Shown here: piece after piece, positions 31,179 to 43,651 of the stretch
Layout of the letters: each line of letters opens with the position of its first letter
How positions within the stretch are numbered: the first letter of the stretch is position 1
Assembly: GCA_000711775.1 (NCBI GenBank)
Contig: ARYC01016940.1
Span: 1 to 64,000 of the forward strand
DNA: 64,000 nucleotides
Direction: 5' to 3'
Source of the DNA: Oxytricha trifallax
Taxonomy: Eukaryota > Ciliophora > Spirotrichea > Sporadotrichida > Oxytrichidae
Translations under genes and position numbers: made by a program
Notes under the pieces: generated by a model
What the model saw: only the letters and a program-made list of their open reading frames with translations
Told to the model about the DNA's origin: nothing
Databases searched by the model: none

Positions 31179-32250
31179 TCATTAATTTAAGACTAACACT
31201 TATTAATAAACATTCATTCTACCCTTTCTTGCACATATCGTAGTCTAGTCTTTACCCACTCTCTTGCAACTACTCTGTATTAAGTCTACTGTGTCGATTG
31301 GTAGATCATGCATTAGGTGATACAGCAAGAGTTTCTTGTAGTGAGTATTAATCTAACTCCAATAGAATTCGATTCCATTAAACTGAGGACTGTAAGGAAC
31401 GTTATACACAGGAGTTATCTTTAACTCTTCATAAGCTTTCTAAGACTCCTTAGTCTTATGAACTGAGAGTTTATCAACAAGCAGGATGATCTCTTGATCG
31501 TTGTACTTATCTCTTAGCTTATGTAAGAACTCTATATACTGCTCTCGTTTAATAGAGCGAGGATGAATAACATAAGTTTCTAAGCCTGAATCTTCACTAA
31601 TACCAGCTAAAATTGCATGAGTGACAACCTTTACTTTTTAGTCATATTCTTCTATATTATCATATTTCTTGTGCCAAGACTTATTAATAAAGGTGTTGAA
31701 TGTAAACACTGCTTCATCAGCGTGTATGAACTTGATGTTATTATCTATAGCCCTCTGCAATTAATCATATATATAGTTTAAATTATTACTATAAAATGGC
31801 CCTGTAAAATCAATCACTCTCTTGATTCTGTTGACAAGTAATACCATTCCTTCTATAAATATTTGCGATAATATATGGAGAGATGCGCATGTCAGTCTGG
31901 AAACTTTCGATGAAACATCTCAGCTCGTTAGTAAAGAGGAAAGTGAGCCCAGTACTTTAATGTCTTAGAGTCAGAGAGATAGTCAATATGGACCTGTGAG
32001 AACTTTTATTTTCTTGCAGGATGTTTTCAAGAGCCTGAGTTATAATACTAAACAGCTAACAAGCAATGATACCTAAGAGTTGAGGGCAATAATACCTAAG
32101 AATTGAGGCACTCTTGCAATGGCTTTATAATTCATCACTGGTTTTAGTTATTCTACATTGATACTCGCACCATACCTAAGATTAAGCAGTAAATCTAAAT
32201 ATTTCTCATAATAAATAGACCATAAAAAATCGCTAATTTCTATTTCTCGT
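31179..32250 (-). pseudogene. TBE 42-kDa transposase, decayed (copy 2)
   Basis: Clear homologue of the intact copy at 7228-8415, with acids in FIHADEAVFTFNTF, LLVDKLSVHKTK and SPQFNGIEFYWSQ. It is non-functional as read. The start codon aligned with the intact copy is ACG (32248-32250). Frameshifts occur near 32225, 31975-31890 and 31840. A TGA follows KFPD (about 31893). A 23-bp imperfect tandem duplication (ACCTAAGAGTTGAGG / ACCTAAGAATTGAGG) disrupts the N-terminal DNA-binding region at about 32068-32110. The C-terminus ends at TGA 31179-31181, just past the stop of the convergent 22-kDa gene. Confidence 0.88.
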
Positions 32251-32272
32251 TTTGCAATTTGGCCTAGTTTCT

Positions 32273-32352
32273 CTTCTAACCCTAATAAAACCCCAACTTT
32301 ACTCGACTAATCAAAGCACTTATAAACCTCACTTAGGGGTTTTGGGGTTTTG
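32273..32352 (-). repeat. TBE-2 right terminal inverted repeat
   Basis: Pairs with 28233-28312. It ends GGGGTTTTGGGGTTTTG, followed by the AAT target copy at 32353-32355. Confidence 0.92.
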
Positions 32353-32704
32353 AATGTACTAAAGAAATCGTCTCTAATATTTTCTTTAATTTATTGAGTA
32401 ATTTATTTTCTTAATAAGAATATATTCAACTAACTTTTTCAATGCCTTGATATATCTAATTCATAATTTAAAACACATTAAAAAAAAACTAATAAATTTA
32501 AACTGTATCATGAAACACCTAATTATATGGTAATACATGGGGATTTCATACTTAATCTAATTTGTCCAAATCCAATGATTAGCAATTTTTTTATGAAATT
32601 AATAAAATAAATAGAATAAGATAAAAATTACTAGTTCTAGAATTTTAATTTTTATATTTCATATCTCCTTATACTTTTATCATATCTCTTTTAGTTAATT
32701 GATT

Positions 32705-33777
32705 ACCAAGGTTCCAGAGACTTAGTTGCCCGCTTAATTACTTCTAAAGACAATAAACGCATCATACCTTGCCTTAATAAACATATACAATAATGGATTT
32801 TCTGATCTCAAAAACTCCTTTAACTTCAAGTAGAATTGTGTGGAATTTATGTATGACTCATTCTTACGAGGACGTGGGATAAAACAAATCACAGAAAAAA
32901 ATTCGCATAAACAATATCGTATGTGATCAAATACAAGCCAAAGATATTCAAAGTTAATATGTTTGGTAGATTTTTAACTTTGTATGACCCTTTAGATAAA
33001 TATTAATATTATTTAGATAAAATATCGAATGATCAATATTTTATTTAAATAATAACAATAATTATCTTTTGAGCATAAGTACTTTTGGGTATATTGTAAC
33101 AAACATTGACTAGGATGAAAAAAAATTCATTATGCTCCCTACATCAGAGTCAATGATTTCATGAGAATCCTTAATATCTCTCTTATAATAAATTCTAAAA
33201 ATTATTTTTATAAGTTATTTATTTAAAGAAAGCTTTTGACTAATTTTGGTTTTTCAGAGATTTGATACAGCTGATTCAAACTCTTATTGAAAGTTATTCA
33301 CCTGAAAAGCCAAAGAAAAAATCAAAGTATATTTGGACTTTGATCAGACTTCTTGAGGAAGAATCTAATCGTTTTTATTTAGAGTAAGCTTATTTAGTTT
33401 TTTGAAACAAGGTCTTTATGCTTATTTTATCTAGTGTCCATGCTTACTAATTTATGGGTGGATTGGACTGCTTTACTTTTGTAAATTAAGGTTGGCTATT
33501 GCTCGAAGAACAGAGAAATGTCTTTGATGTATCTTTTATGAATCAACGTTCTTCTATGTCAAGCTCCAAGCGAGGTCCTACAGATGATACTATTATTACT
33601 TTCTCTGCTATGACTAAACTCAAAAATCTAGTAGAGACTATAAATGAATAAGTAAATCTGCAAAGCTTTGGAAATGGAGGCAATAATCAGGGTCAAGGAT
33701 TATGGGTAAACAGGACAAGTGTCATTTCATAGCAATAATCTAGGAAACATTCTGCAAGAAAAAATACAAGACTATGA
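32705..33777 (+). CDS. Hypothetical multi-exon protein
   Basis: A 5' coding segment (about 32705-32932) reads LINIYNNGFSDLKNSFNFKQ and FMYDSFLRGRGIKQITEKN. After AT-rich sequence that probably includes an intron or IES, coding resumes at about 33239 (FFRDLIQLIQTLIESYSPEK, then KSKYIWTLIRLLEEESNRFY). A 52-nt GT-AG intron (GTAAGC...TATCTAG, about 33386-33432) leads into GGLDCFTFVNQGWLLLEEQR and a Ser/Asn-rich tail (NQRSSMSSSKRGPTDDTI) ending at TGA 33775-33777. No domain recognised. Whether the two parts are one gene is an inference from strand and spacing. Confidence 0.5.
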
Positions 33778-33940
33778 TTAATTTAATAAATGAATTTAAT
33801 TTGATTTTTGTATTATTTAAGATTTTATTATCTCTGTGTTATATAAAAAAAGATTAGTTTGTTAAGATAATGAAATAAAAAAATAATATGATTTATGAAT
33901 ATAAATTGCAAAGAACAGCTAAGTATATGTTTAATATCGT

Positions 33941-35290
33941 TCAGTAATCGTCTTTATCTTCTTCCTCAAGTTCCTTAATGGGATTACTTTCAACCATTTT
34001 GACTTTGTTATCCCCTTTCTCTTTGAATAGAAATTTTTGAGAGAGCTCTTAAGACTTCCCTATTTCTTCTAATCAGCATACTACACTGAATTTTGATTTG
34101 TTACTGCTAAGCCTGGCAAAGTTTATTGAGCTCCTGTTGCCTTTTAAAAGTCTTGCAATAATCTTTGATAGGTTAGCAACTCTTCTTGGTTTAGTACTCT
34201 CATAGCATGGTTCATAATAGGGCTGAATTTGTCAAAGTGTTTAATTTCAAGTAAAAATAATAAGTAGTTTTTTTAAAAATTGCCTTGTTACCTGGATTAA
34301 TGTTGATTCCCTCTTCAAATGCTAATTTAGCATAGTCATTGTACTATATTCTTGAAAGAACCAAGCCTAAATTACAAAGGGCATCTTCATCATTCAAGTC
34401 TATTTCCAAGGCTTCAAGATAAAAGATAGCTGCTTGCTCGTATTTACTTTGTATCTGATAAATATTGCCCATATTTAATTTTGCTGCCGCTTCATTTGGA
34501 TCTTGATCAATAATTACTTAAAGTATTGCTTGAGCTCTATCGTAGTTTCCCATATCCTTATAAACGAGAGATAAATTTACTTTTGCATAAAAATTTCTTG
34601 GGTTCTTCTAAATCGCTTAATTTAAATGTACTAAGGATTCGTTATAGTCTTACATTTCGTGATAGGCTAAGCCAATGTTGCTCAAATTTTCATCTTGTGC
34701 TGTGTATTTCAAGGGAATTGCTTTTTTGTCAAATTCAATGCAGTTCTAGTAAACTGCAAATATCATATAAAAAATTCTTGCTGCTTCTTCAAAAAGCTCA
34801 TAGTTATTTTAAATGTCATTGCTACACTAAATAATAAATAAATAAATAAGTGCATGCTTAAATAGAAATTTATGTTTAATATTTATTTCAGTAGTCAATG
34901 AAACTTACAATTTAAATGAATTATTTAGTCTCATAAATAGGCATTTTCTGTTAATTTTCTTGAAAAAAATAATGACTTAGACTAGTTCCTCATCATTAGG
35001 AATGGCTTAAACAGCTGCAAAATAAAGCTTTTTAGAGTCATTTGTCCCTTAAATAAATTGGAAGTAGAGCTTATCTAAGTCCGATAGTGAGCCCAAGATT
35101 GCCTCGTTAAAATTCGAATTACCTCCTATCTAATTAAAAATAGATTAAATGTAACATGCGAAAATGATAATTACATATTTCTTGAAAGTTCATTGTTTTA
35201 GAGAATTTGTTTATCTGAATAACTTACATTTGAACTGACACACTTGGTTGAAGGATCGATTAGGACCTTCCATTTATCAAAAAAAATTTT
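33941..35290 (-). CDS. Tetratricopeptide repeat protein
   Basis: At least four consecutive TPR units are visible: ENLSNIGLAYHEMQDYNESL, then NFYAKVNLSLVYKDMGNYDR, AAAKLNMGNIYQIQSKYEQA and ALCNLGLVLSRIQYNDYAKL, with the usual small residue, Tyr and Ala positions. A 69-nt GT-AG intron (GTAACAAGG...AAATTCAG, about 34222-34290) precedes the last coding part, which ends in an acidic tail (KELEEEDKDDY) at TGA 33941-33943. The N-terminal exon near 35100-34980 contains LGSLSDLDKLYFQF. TPR proteins act as scaffolds, and many in ciliates are intraflagellar transport or basal-body parts, but no subfamily signature is clear here. Confidence 0.72.
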
Positions 35291-36538
35291 GAATATTTAA
35301 GTTTTAGAAATAAATATTGTTATTATTTTATTCAGTTAAAATCATTTAAATTTCTAATAAATTGTCGGCAATAAAGTGATAATATATTAAGCAAGTTAAA
35401 GTGGGGCAAAAGTGAAAAAAATTTGCTACTTTTGCCCCACTTTTAGATTTTTACTATTTTGATAAATTTATGATTGTTGTATATTAGTCATTAAAAGTGG
35501 ATATGGGTGAAAATCTATTGAACTTATTTGATTAAGGTAAAAAGTTCGTAGTTTTTAATATATTCTCATCATAATTATTTTAGTATTGTTTTTAATTTAA
35601 TTACTTGTCTTAGCTATATATAACTTAATAATCCTTGAACCTATGATCAGTTTTATATATAGATCAGAAATACTTTAAAATGTACTTTCATTTTGACTAA
35701 ATTTTACTAACATAATTAATAATGGAATATGCATAAAACTGCAATTATATTATTATCTAAGACAAACATATGTATGAATGAAGTATGAGTAAGAGTATGA
35801 ATGGATTTTAGCAAACAATAGCCCTTGACTTTTTATTAATTAACTATTTACTTTTAAGAATCCTGATTATTAATTATTTTTAATTCATGAATAAACATTC
35901 TATAATATTCTATAAAAAGTAAATACTATACATATACTATATTTATTTCTACAACTCACTTACTTAACTAAATTTTGATAATTTCTCTTCACACTCTAAT
36001 AAAATCATTATTATAAATTGTTTTCTTAAATTAGATAGGATTTTCACTTTCAAATTGAAATTTTTTTTAATTTTTTAATTTTCAATCTATTCTATTTGTA
36101 GCATTAATAGAAAAATAAAGAATTTAAAATTGTAAGTTTATTATTTTTTTGAAGAAAAAAATTTCATAAACTTTAAAATATCTTTATCTCTTAATAACTT
36201 TTTAATATATTGGAATATTTTTATTTTAATTATATTTGTAAAAACATTTAATTAAACAAGTTTTAGTATTCTTCATTTATCTAATTATTGTTTAATTTTT
36301 CAAGCCCTTTCTAAAAAAGAGTGTTCAAATTTTAAATGATAACTCTTTGTCCTCTTTAATAGTGGAAAATTGTTTCAATTAATTGATATTGTTTAATTTG
36401 ACATAAATACTTAAATTTAATATCACTAAATACATAACTATTGCATTCAATAAACTATTCAATCAAAATTATGATTTAGAGTAATTAAATGAAATATATG
36501 ATTGTAAATAATTATAAATATTTGGAAAAGATTTAAAT
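35291..36538. other. AT-rich spacer with a strong hairpin
   Basis: About 1.25 kb of AT-rich DNA with no supported gene. Its one distinctive feature is the perfect 16-bp inverted repeat at 35398-35443. Confidence 0.6.
35398..35443. repeat. Perfect 16-bp hairpin (AAAGTGGGGCAAAAGT)
   Basis: AAAGTGGGGCAAAAGT at 35398-35413 is mirrored exactly as ACTTTTGCCCCACTTT at 35428-35443, with a 14-nt loop. The GC-rich core stands out in AT-rich spacer. It could be a transcription terminator-like or small-RNA hairpin between the 3' flank region and the gene start at 36539, or a foldback remnant. Confidence 0.8.
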
Positions 36539-38460
36539 ATGAGTGAGTCAAATATGGATGCGTCCTATTACTTCAAAAAAAATTGATCCCTCCTAAATAT
36601 AGAATATTACAATAAATTTTTAGTAAGTATAAACATGAACACTATATTTATTTTCCCATCTTTGATCAATAGTCTCTTAGAACTGATAAAATTAATTTAT
36701 GGGATTCAACGATTTTTAATACTATTTATAGCAAGGAGTTGGGATTAGAGGAAAGAAACTTCAAAAAGATACTGATGTAAGAATGTCTAAAGCCTTTTTT
36801 CAATATTTAATAGGAAGAAATATATGAATATACTTTAATGCAACAAGAATTTCTAGGAGATTATCAATCAATTCATATTAGTGTATTGTAAAAATAAACT
36901 ATTTTTAAAATAATAATGATAGATGCATGCTCTCTTATTCAAGATAGCGTGGAGAAGTAATACCAAACTCTGGATGTCATAGATAGCCTGTTCTCCTAAT
37001 CAGATATAACAAATAGTTTACATGCCAATAGTTGTACCTCTACTCAATCTTATTTATATTTTCTTATCATTTTATCTCTAGTTCTTCGCTTAAGGAGAAT
37101 ATGACTTAGGCAGATCATAATCAGCTATAAAATAAATGCAGATAGAATATCCTTAAATTACTGAAGGATTCTTAAAATGAGAAAATCAGTAAAGAAAGCT
37201 TGAAATTTCAGCAACAAAAATTAATTCAAGACTATGTTGTCAGAGAAGCTAGTAATTTTATTAAAGGTGAAGATAAGAATAGTTTAGAGGCAACTTTGAC
37301 GCTAGTAAATAATATTATCTACATATCAGCATACTCATTTTAATCTCAGTAGTTAAACAATTAATCTATTTTTATAATATTTTATATTAGAATTAGGGTG
37401 TAGACTTACTTTATTAATTGGTCATTAAAAAGCTGCTCGCCAATCAAAACTAAAATGATAATTAAACATTGTTGTTCTCTAGAGTTTTCTCTGTACTTTT
37501 TACTATTTTGGAACAAAAACTAAAAAGTCTTGTTTAAACGGATTAAAATCAATTACTTAACAAATTTGATGGAATAATAAGTATAGTCAATGATTTTCAG
37601 TTATTTCTTAAAGTCTTGTTGTATTCATGTAAGGATATTTACTTGAAGAAAACCCCTTAATCTTAAAATTATGCAACTTATAAGACTTAAGCTAGCAATA
37701 TGACAACAATTAAGAGCATTTAAGTTCACTGCAAAATAAATTCTTAAACATTTTAAATTTGGAATTATTAAATTAGTTAACTTCGAGTTCATACAAATTC
37801 GACCTGATTAAATCAATAATTTATATTCTACATTCTCGTATTTGCAATTAAAATGTATAAAATCATCCAGATCAAAGCAATAAGTCTAGACTTTGAAGAA
37901 AGTTATTGAAATACTAGATAGTAGCATAAAATCTCTTATTATGCAGAATTTAACAAAAGTTCGTACAAAGCTTAGTGAAATCGAATCAATATTCTAAAAT
38001 AAGATAGAATAATTTAATACCATGCAAATAAAGCAGCAAAGTCTAGTTAAAGGTAAGTAAATTAAACAATTTTTTTAATTTAAATACTATGCATAAAATT
38101 TTATATATAATTCCTTCAAATTTCGTGATCGTAATGTTAAGATGTAAGAGAAGATGTATATGCAATGTTTATTCGAAGTGAAATCAAATCTAAGTGCAGA
38201 AATATAAAAATTAACTCATAACAGCATTTAATATAGTTTATTATATACTAATCATAAAAATTCTAGGATTTACTCTCAATATTAAGTAAAATAAAGTGCA
38301 GAGAGTAAGTCAAATAAATTTCTTAGGAAATAATGGATATCATGAAACTTAATTAAAAAGCTAAAAATCTTATATCATAGAGATTGATAAAAAGTTATGA
38401 TTAAGATACTAATGAAGTCAAATCAATCACAGAAGTAAGAAATTCAATTTAGGGGAGGAG
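36539..38460 (+). CDS. Hypothetical helical protein, multi-exon
   Basis: ATG 36539 starts MSESNMDASYYFKK. An eight-A run (36575-36582) shifts the frame into LIPPKYRILQQIFSKYKHEH and IYFPIFDQQSLRTDKINLWD, then IDACSLIQDSVEKQYQTLDV. A further segment (EKISKESLKFQQQKLIQDYV, about 37185) and a coiled-coil exon (SSIKSLIMQNLTKVRTKLSE, about 37920) end at a clear donor GTAAGTAAATT near 38052. The pattern of a compact head plus long helices is seen in tethering-complex subunits, but I see no specific signature. Several AT-rich stretches probably are introns or IESs. Confidence 0.5.
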
Positions 38461-38829
38461 TTCTTGCACAGAATTTTCATAGGGAATTTTAGATTACAAA
38501 CTAAATTATCATATCATAAATGATTAAATGTATATTTATAATTGTTTCATCATGAATTTTAAAAGATTTATCGCTAATATTTCAATCATAGTTTATTTGC
38601 GCATCATACATTTTAAATTATTAATAAATTATTTTAGATTTAGCTTCTTCGATAAATTTAAGCGAAAAAATTATATACTAATTTTCTATTGATAAAAATG
38701 TATAAAGAAAATTATAAATCTATAGCTAGTTTTTCAAAAATTTTATATTTACGATTAATTTGCATTTATATATATATTAAAAATAATAAATAAATCAAGA
38801 AATATAATTATATTAAATTTTTTTCCACA

Positions 38830-40300
38830 GAAGATAATTCCCCTCCTTCAACATAATAGTAATTTAATAGGCCGAAGACTTTGAGACATGTCAGAGATTT
38901 TTGTAAGAACTAAACATCATCGAAAAGAATTTTCTTTTAAAAGATTGCATCTCAGTACTTTAAGAAAATGATAAACTACATTATATAAAGTATGTTTAAC
39001 TGCTGTGTGTATACAGAATCAATTTATTTTAATTAGAATTTTTATAAATAAATCAATAATGATCTTTTAATCTTTGAAATGATGGAGAATTCTCATTCAC
39101 TTTACTTTTAATAAAAAAAGAAAAACTAATCCTTAGGGGCGCGAAAGCTTAATTTTATTAAGAAAGTAAATTCTATCAAATTATAATATTAAAAAAACTA
39201 TAGTTTATTACGTTGAATAATCAGCTACTTAGAGAGATACATTCATTAAGGGCAAACAAAAACTAATGGACTGTATTTTTCAAGGATTTATTACAAGATT
39301 AAAGCTAAATTGATCAATTTTTAATATAAGACATGATTGAAGACCCCACTTTGAAACAATTTTTACCTAAAATTAATGATCATGTTGAATAGAATGAACT
39401 CAATTTTATCAATTCATAAGGGCGTAAAAATTTAGTTGAGTTATTCGCATAAAGAGTGTTAAAAACTAAAATTTAAATGCAATAATACTCTAAATAAAGT
39501 GGCTTATATGACTAAATTAAGCCATAGATACAAAAGAATTTGTTGGATTTAGTTTTAACTGCATCTTAAAGTAAATTTCATTACCACACTTTATTTCTTT
39601 ATTTATTTCAAATAATATAAAGGATTATAAGATCAGTTAATACAGTTTCACTAAAGTCAATTTTAAGAATTAGAGCAAGAATATAAGTTAAAAAGGGATA
39701 AAATGATCACTGTTTAAGAAAAGATTGATTAATAAAAATAATAGTTTTAATAATTTGATGAGTCTATCATAAACTAGATAGATTAAGCAGAGAGAAAGGA
39801 TCTGTAACTAAGAGATTAGCTTAGAGTTTTAAATTTAAAATTAAGAATAAATACTTAAAATTTGGAATCACAAGACAAATTATAGTATAATGATAAATTT
39901 ACAAAATACACTTTTTACAATTATATTTAGCAACAGTAAGAGTTGACATTATTAAAACAAGAAATCTAAAAATAATAATAAAATCTTGAGGCTAAAGATG
40001 ATAGATTGACTGTTGTAAGAGAAACAATTTTGAATTAGAGGATTAAAAACGCAGTAGCATTTAGAAGTCAAGCTCTACCAACCATGGTTTTTAATAACTT
40101 TAACAAATAACATAAACGTAGTATTCTTCCTTCTGGTGGGTAGTAAAAATATTATTAGAATAGTGTTGTTTAGGATTATAATTAAAATTTATACTTTGTT
40201 GGAGGATAAATGCATAATGAATAAATATTTAACCCTAAATCCCTTTGTTAGGAACTATATTGTATAAAAAATATTAAGAGACACAAATATGTTATTTTAT
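38830..40300 (+). CDS. Coiled-coil protein
   Basis: Plus-strand coding in long TGA-free stretches: RPKTLRHVRDFCKN (about 38865), SLRANKNQWTVFFKDLLQD and LKQFLPKINDHVEQNELNFI (about 39250-39410). A probable intron at about 39570-39630 follows. Next is a strongly heptad-like region (QFQELEQEYKLKRDKMITVQ, then KDDRLTVVRETILNQRIKN) and a Gln/Tyr-rich end. The frame runs without TGA into the foldback element at 40383. It may be the 3' half of the gene beginning at 36539. The likely role is cytoskeletal or structural (inferred from coiled coil only). Confidence 0.52.
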
Positions 40301-40382
40301 TTTCACTAATACAGCATACATTTAATTATATTTAAAGATCTTTCTTTCAATTATAAATGGGGAAATTAACTCACATTATCAT

Positions 40383-40784
40383 TATTGTAGGAATACATTT
40401 GAATTTGGGAAATTAATTATATTTAAATTAATAATTAATTAAATTATTGGCAGTTAAAGTTGGCCAATTTAAACGATCTTGGACTCATTAGATAGAGAAT
40501 TTAAAGTTAGCTGGACTTTACTATTGGCGGTATTATTTTATCGCATCGAGGGAGCGAAATAACTTGAGTTTAATGTGAGGGCATAATTTAATGAATTTAG
40601 AGGTGTTTAATTAAAGTGAAGTTATCTCGCTCCATGGATGCGATAAAATAGTACCGCCAATTTTAAATTCTCAATCGAATGAGCCCAAGTTCATTTAAAC
40701 CGGCCAACTTCAACTGCTAAAAATTTGATATATATTTAAATTAATTAAAATTAAATTTCCAAATTCAAATGTATTCCTACAATA
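40383..40784. mobile_element. Foldback/MITE-like element with REP-like ends
   Basis: A 402-bp nearly complete palindrome. The outer ends TATTGTAGGAATACATTTGA and its reverse complement pair. Pairing continues through GGCAGTTAAAGTTGGCC / GGCCAACTTCAACTGC and GGCGGTA...TTTTATCGCATC to a short centre near 40590. There is no coding capacity. The outer GAATTTGGGAAATTAATT and inner TTGGCAGTTAA resemble the REP-1 and REP-2 ends, suggesting a non-autonomous derivative moved by that family. Target duplication is ambiguous (ATT/TAT). Confidence 0.75.
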
Positions 40785-41417
40785 TTAAAAGAATATCAGA
40801 AAATTCAAATAAAATTGATTAAACGCTAAAACACATGATTTTTGTCATTTAAATAAATAAACAATAATTAATCTATAAGGATGTGGGTGTTTTAAATGTA
40901 TTTAAAAGAATAAACTTAGTTCGAAATTATTCGTGATAAACATGAGATCTTGACATCAGACCCGATTAAAATATTTAATTATTTTATCGAATGAAGATTT
41001 AATGTATGAGAGGGCGGTATTATCTAACAGAACTAGCTAAGTATATTTCTAATTTTAATTCCAGTAAAATTAGTAAATTACTTAACAATACCAAAACAAA
41101 TTCAATTAGAAATCAACTGTCGATGATTTTCAACCCTTAATGACTGTAATGGGCAGCACACTTTAATATTATTTAAATAATTAAATATATTGGTTTGCTT
41201 ATCATATATCAATTTTAATGATGAAACTATGAATTTGTATTGTTAATGATTTATAATGTTTTAAGTATAGTAGTAAATGTGATCAACTGGAATAACTGGA
41301 AGTAACATTAATTTTTCTGTAATGAGGTAAAGTGTTGTGGGTTTTGCTTTTCGATAGCGCAGTCCACTTTAAAATTCAAGAAGTTAAACTTTTCATTTAT
41401 AATATATTATTTTGATG
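40785..41417. other. AT-rich intergenic region
   Basis: No supported gene. A short GC-richer stretch near 41330-41375 has no recognisable feature. Confidence 0.45.
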
Positions 41418-41565
41418 ATGAGTTTTCAAATAAATTATCATAAAAACTGTAGTAGGAGTTACTTAGGACCAAAATAAATAAAGTTCAAAAAAGCGCAAGA
41501 GAGAAATATCAAATCTACAATCAACTTAATCTTGCTGTAAGCCTTCAAATGGTTCTATTATTATG
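41418..41565 (+). CDS. Possible small first exon
   Basis: ATG 41418 opens MSFQINYHKNCSRSYLGPKQ, then KKAQERNIKSTINLILLQAF, ending at a good donor (ATTAT|GTAAGTT, about 41564). No downstream exon is obvious in the AT-rich sequence to 42100. Unrecognised. Confidence 0.3.
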
Positions 41566-42354
41566 TAAGTTAAAATTAAATTATTTACCTCACTCTCTTT
41601 TAATATAATATATTTTGATTTAATAAATATATTTATAGATGAGAACTGACGATAATTTATTTGATTATTATTACGATAGTTAAATAATGTTAATTCAATT
41701 TTTTACCATAATTTCATAATGTATAGTATCAACAGAATATTTATGACATATTTAGACTGAATAAATATATAAATGAAATAATTACTTGATTTAGTTGATA
41801 CTAATTATTACTTAAATGAAACTAATTATTTAAATACACATATTCATTATATCCCTAAAAGACTAAATTTGAAATTAAATCTATATTGGAAATAACTCAT
41901 AAATTAAACTGGAAGCGATATATAAATAAAAGAGAATTACATCTCATACCTTTAATATTTTAAATTTATAGATTTCTTATGCTATCATTAACTAAATTTT
42001 TAATAAATAAATTTTTTAAATACTATTAATATAATGATTGATATTGATTGAAAGTTCAAATCTCGCTATTATTAGTAGTAGTAGTATGATCTTCTCATGC
42101 AACTTCATTATCAATTAAACCAGAAGTCATTCTCTAACAGTGGTTAATCTGCCTTACTAGAGCTTACTTGCTGCAAGTATATTGTATCATAGTGGAAAGG
42201 TTTAAAGAAATTGTCTAGAGATGGAAGCCTAAACTTTGGAAATAAAAGTATTTTTTCTTAATTCTCTACGTTTTGATATGAATAAATTTCCTCAATAAAA
42301 ATATTATCTCCTTCTTTCAAGTCTTCTGCTGTATATATTATTGTAAAATTATAA
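41566..42354. other. AT-rich region, no clear gene
   Basis: Contains TAGTAGTAGTA near 42075 and a Pro/Cys-poor mixed stretch at 42090-42260 that could be an exon, but neither strand gives a convincing frame. Confidence 0.4.
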
Positions 42355-43388
42355 TCAAGTAATATCAGTATGATAATTCGATAAGATTTTATCGATAATT
42401 ATTGAATTGTTAAGATGGCTTTGATTAATTATTTCGCTTTCCTCTTCATCCTGCTGATCGATAGTTATTAGATTAGATTAATCTTTTAGCTTCTCAGATT
42501 TATTTTGAAAAGTCACTTTGCTTTGTCTGGCAAGTCTCATGCCTAGGCTTTAATGTGATTCCTTCATTTTATAATTTTCGGACTTGAAAGATTTTCAGGT
42601 AACTTTCTTTGCACAGTTGCACTACTTAACTCGTTACCTTATAAAAACAAAAAATAACTTTCTTACTAATATTTGATGGAGTTTCTTAGGACGAATTATC
42701 TCTATCAAATTCAACTGTATCAGAGATATCATCATCCAAATTTCTTTTCGTCTCTTAGCCTTTTTATTAATTGATAATTTGGTTCTCATAGTCAAATCTA
42801 TAAGAATCAAGAAGCCAGTGCTTTTATTTATTAATTACTTATTTATGGTTAAAATTTAAATCTCTTAAAGCCAAAGAAGCTTCGGATATTACCAGATCGG
42901 ATTGTATGCCTTCTTTATTCCTATCTTCTTTTAGATCTCGATCAGAAATAATTACCATAGTTCTAAGACTCACTTAGCTTAAATTCATTGGGGAATTAAA
43001 GTTCTCACTCACACCCAATTATTTTTTCTGAATTTCAGATTGATTTTGATTATACACATTTTCTTAGTATCTCCTATCTAGCAAAATTTATTGGAATTAA
43101 ACAAAAACCTACTGCAATTAAGCCGTTTTCTATCTTCTATTCTTTTTATTAAGGGAGGACTTTTAATTTCTTTTTAAATAAATCGTCTTTTTTGATAGGC
43201 TGCACTTCTGGATCAATAATTATCTCTTAATTTGAGTTTGAATTAGAGCTGGACTTTTCTACATTGCTATCTTCTTTGATAAGAGATGTGGCCTTCTTTT
43301 AACCTTTTTAACCTTTAGAAGAGATAGATTGTTTCATTGAATTTTCTAAAGAGCTTTCACCAGAGTTTCTATCTCTTATTGACATCAT
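42355..43388 (-). CDS. Ser/Asp-rich hypothetical protein
   Basis: From ATG 43388 (MMSIRDRNSGESSLENSMKQ) the frame reads a Ser/Lys/Asp-rich, probably disordered protein (KEDSNVEKSSSNSNSNQEII). A 35-nt GT-AG intron is likely at about 43082-43116 (GTAGGTTTT...TTTTGCTAG). It continues with DRDLKEDRNKEGIQSDLVIS and LDDDISDTVEFDRDNSSQET. A late frame change near 42494 leads to TIDQQDEEESEIINQSHLNN and TGA 42355-42357. No recognised domain. It follows another Ser/Asn-rich minus-strand frame (43652-44860), and the two may be one gene. Confidence 0.55.
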
Positions 43389-43651
43389 TTTTTTGTAAAA
43401 GATATTGATAGTTTGTCCCTGACATGCTTTAAAAATTTTAATTGGTTTAACTGATGGTGCTCTTTATCTAAATTTTTTAATTAATTATTGATTGTATTTT
43501 ATTTATGATTAGGTTTACGAACTCTACACGCTAGGTATAATTGGAATGAGTTGGCCTGAGTTGTATCAAGAAATTTTATCTTGCTTTGAAGACATCTCTG
43601 TTGATTTATTATCAAGCGATTGCTTAAACAGGTTAATTAAAAGAACTAACT

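Larger units (their letters stand above)
28233..32352. mobile_element. TBE-2: full-length telomere-bearing element
   Basis: A 4120-bp element beginning CAAAACCCCAAAACC at 28233 and ending GGGGTTTTGGGGTTTTG at 32352, flanked by AAT direct repeats (28230-28232 and 32353-32355). The size, ends and target duplication match published TBE1 elements (about 4.1 kb, ANT target). It contains all three TBE genes in standard order: 57-kDa zinc-finger/kinase (minus), 22-kDa (plus) and 42-kDa transposase (minus). All three carry indels or nonsense changes. In Oxytricha TBEs are germline-limited and precisely removed during macronuclear development. Confidence 0.96.
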
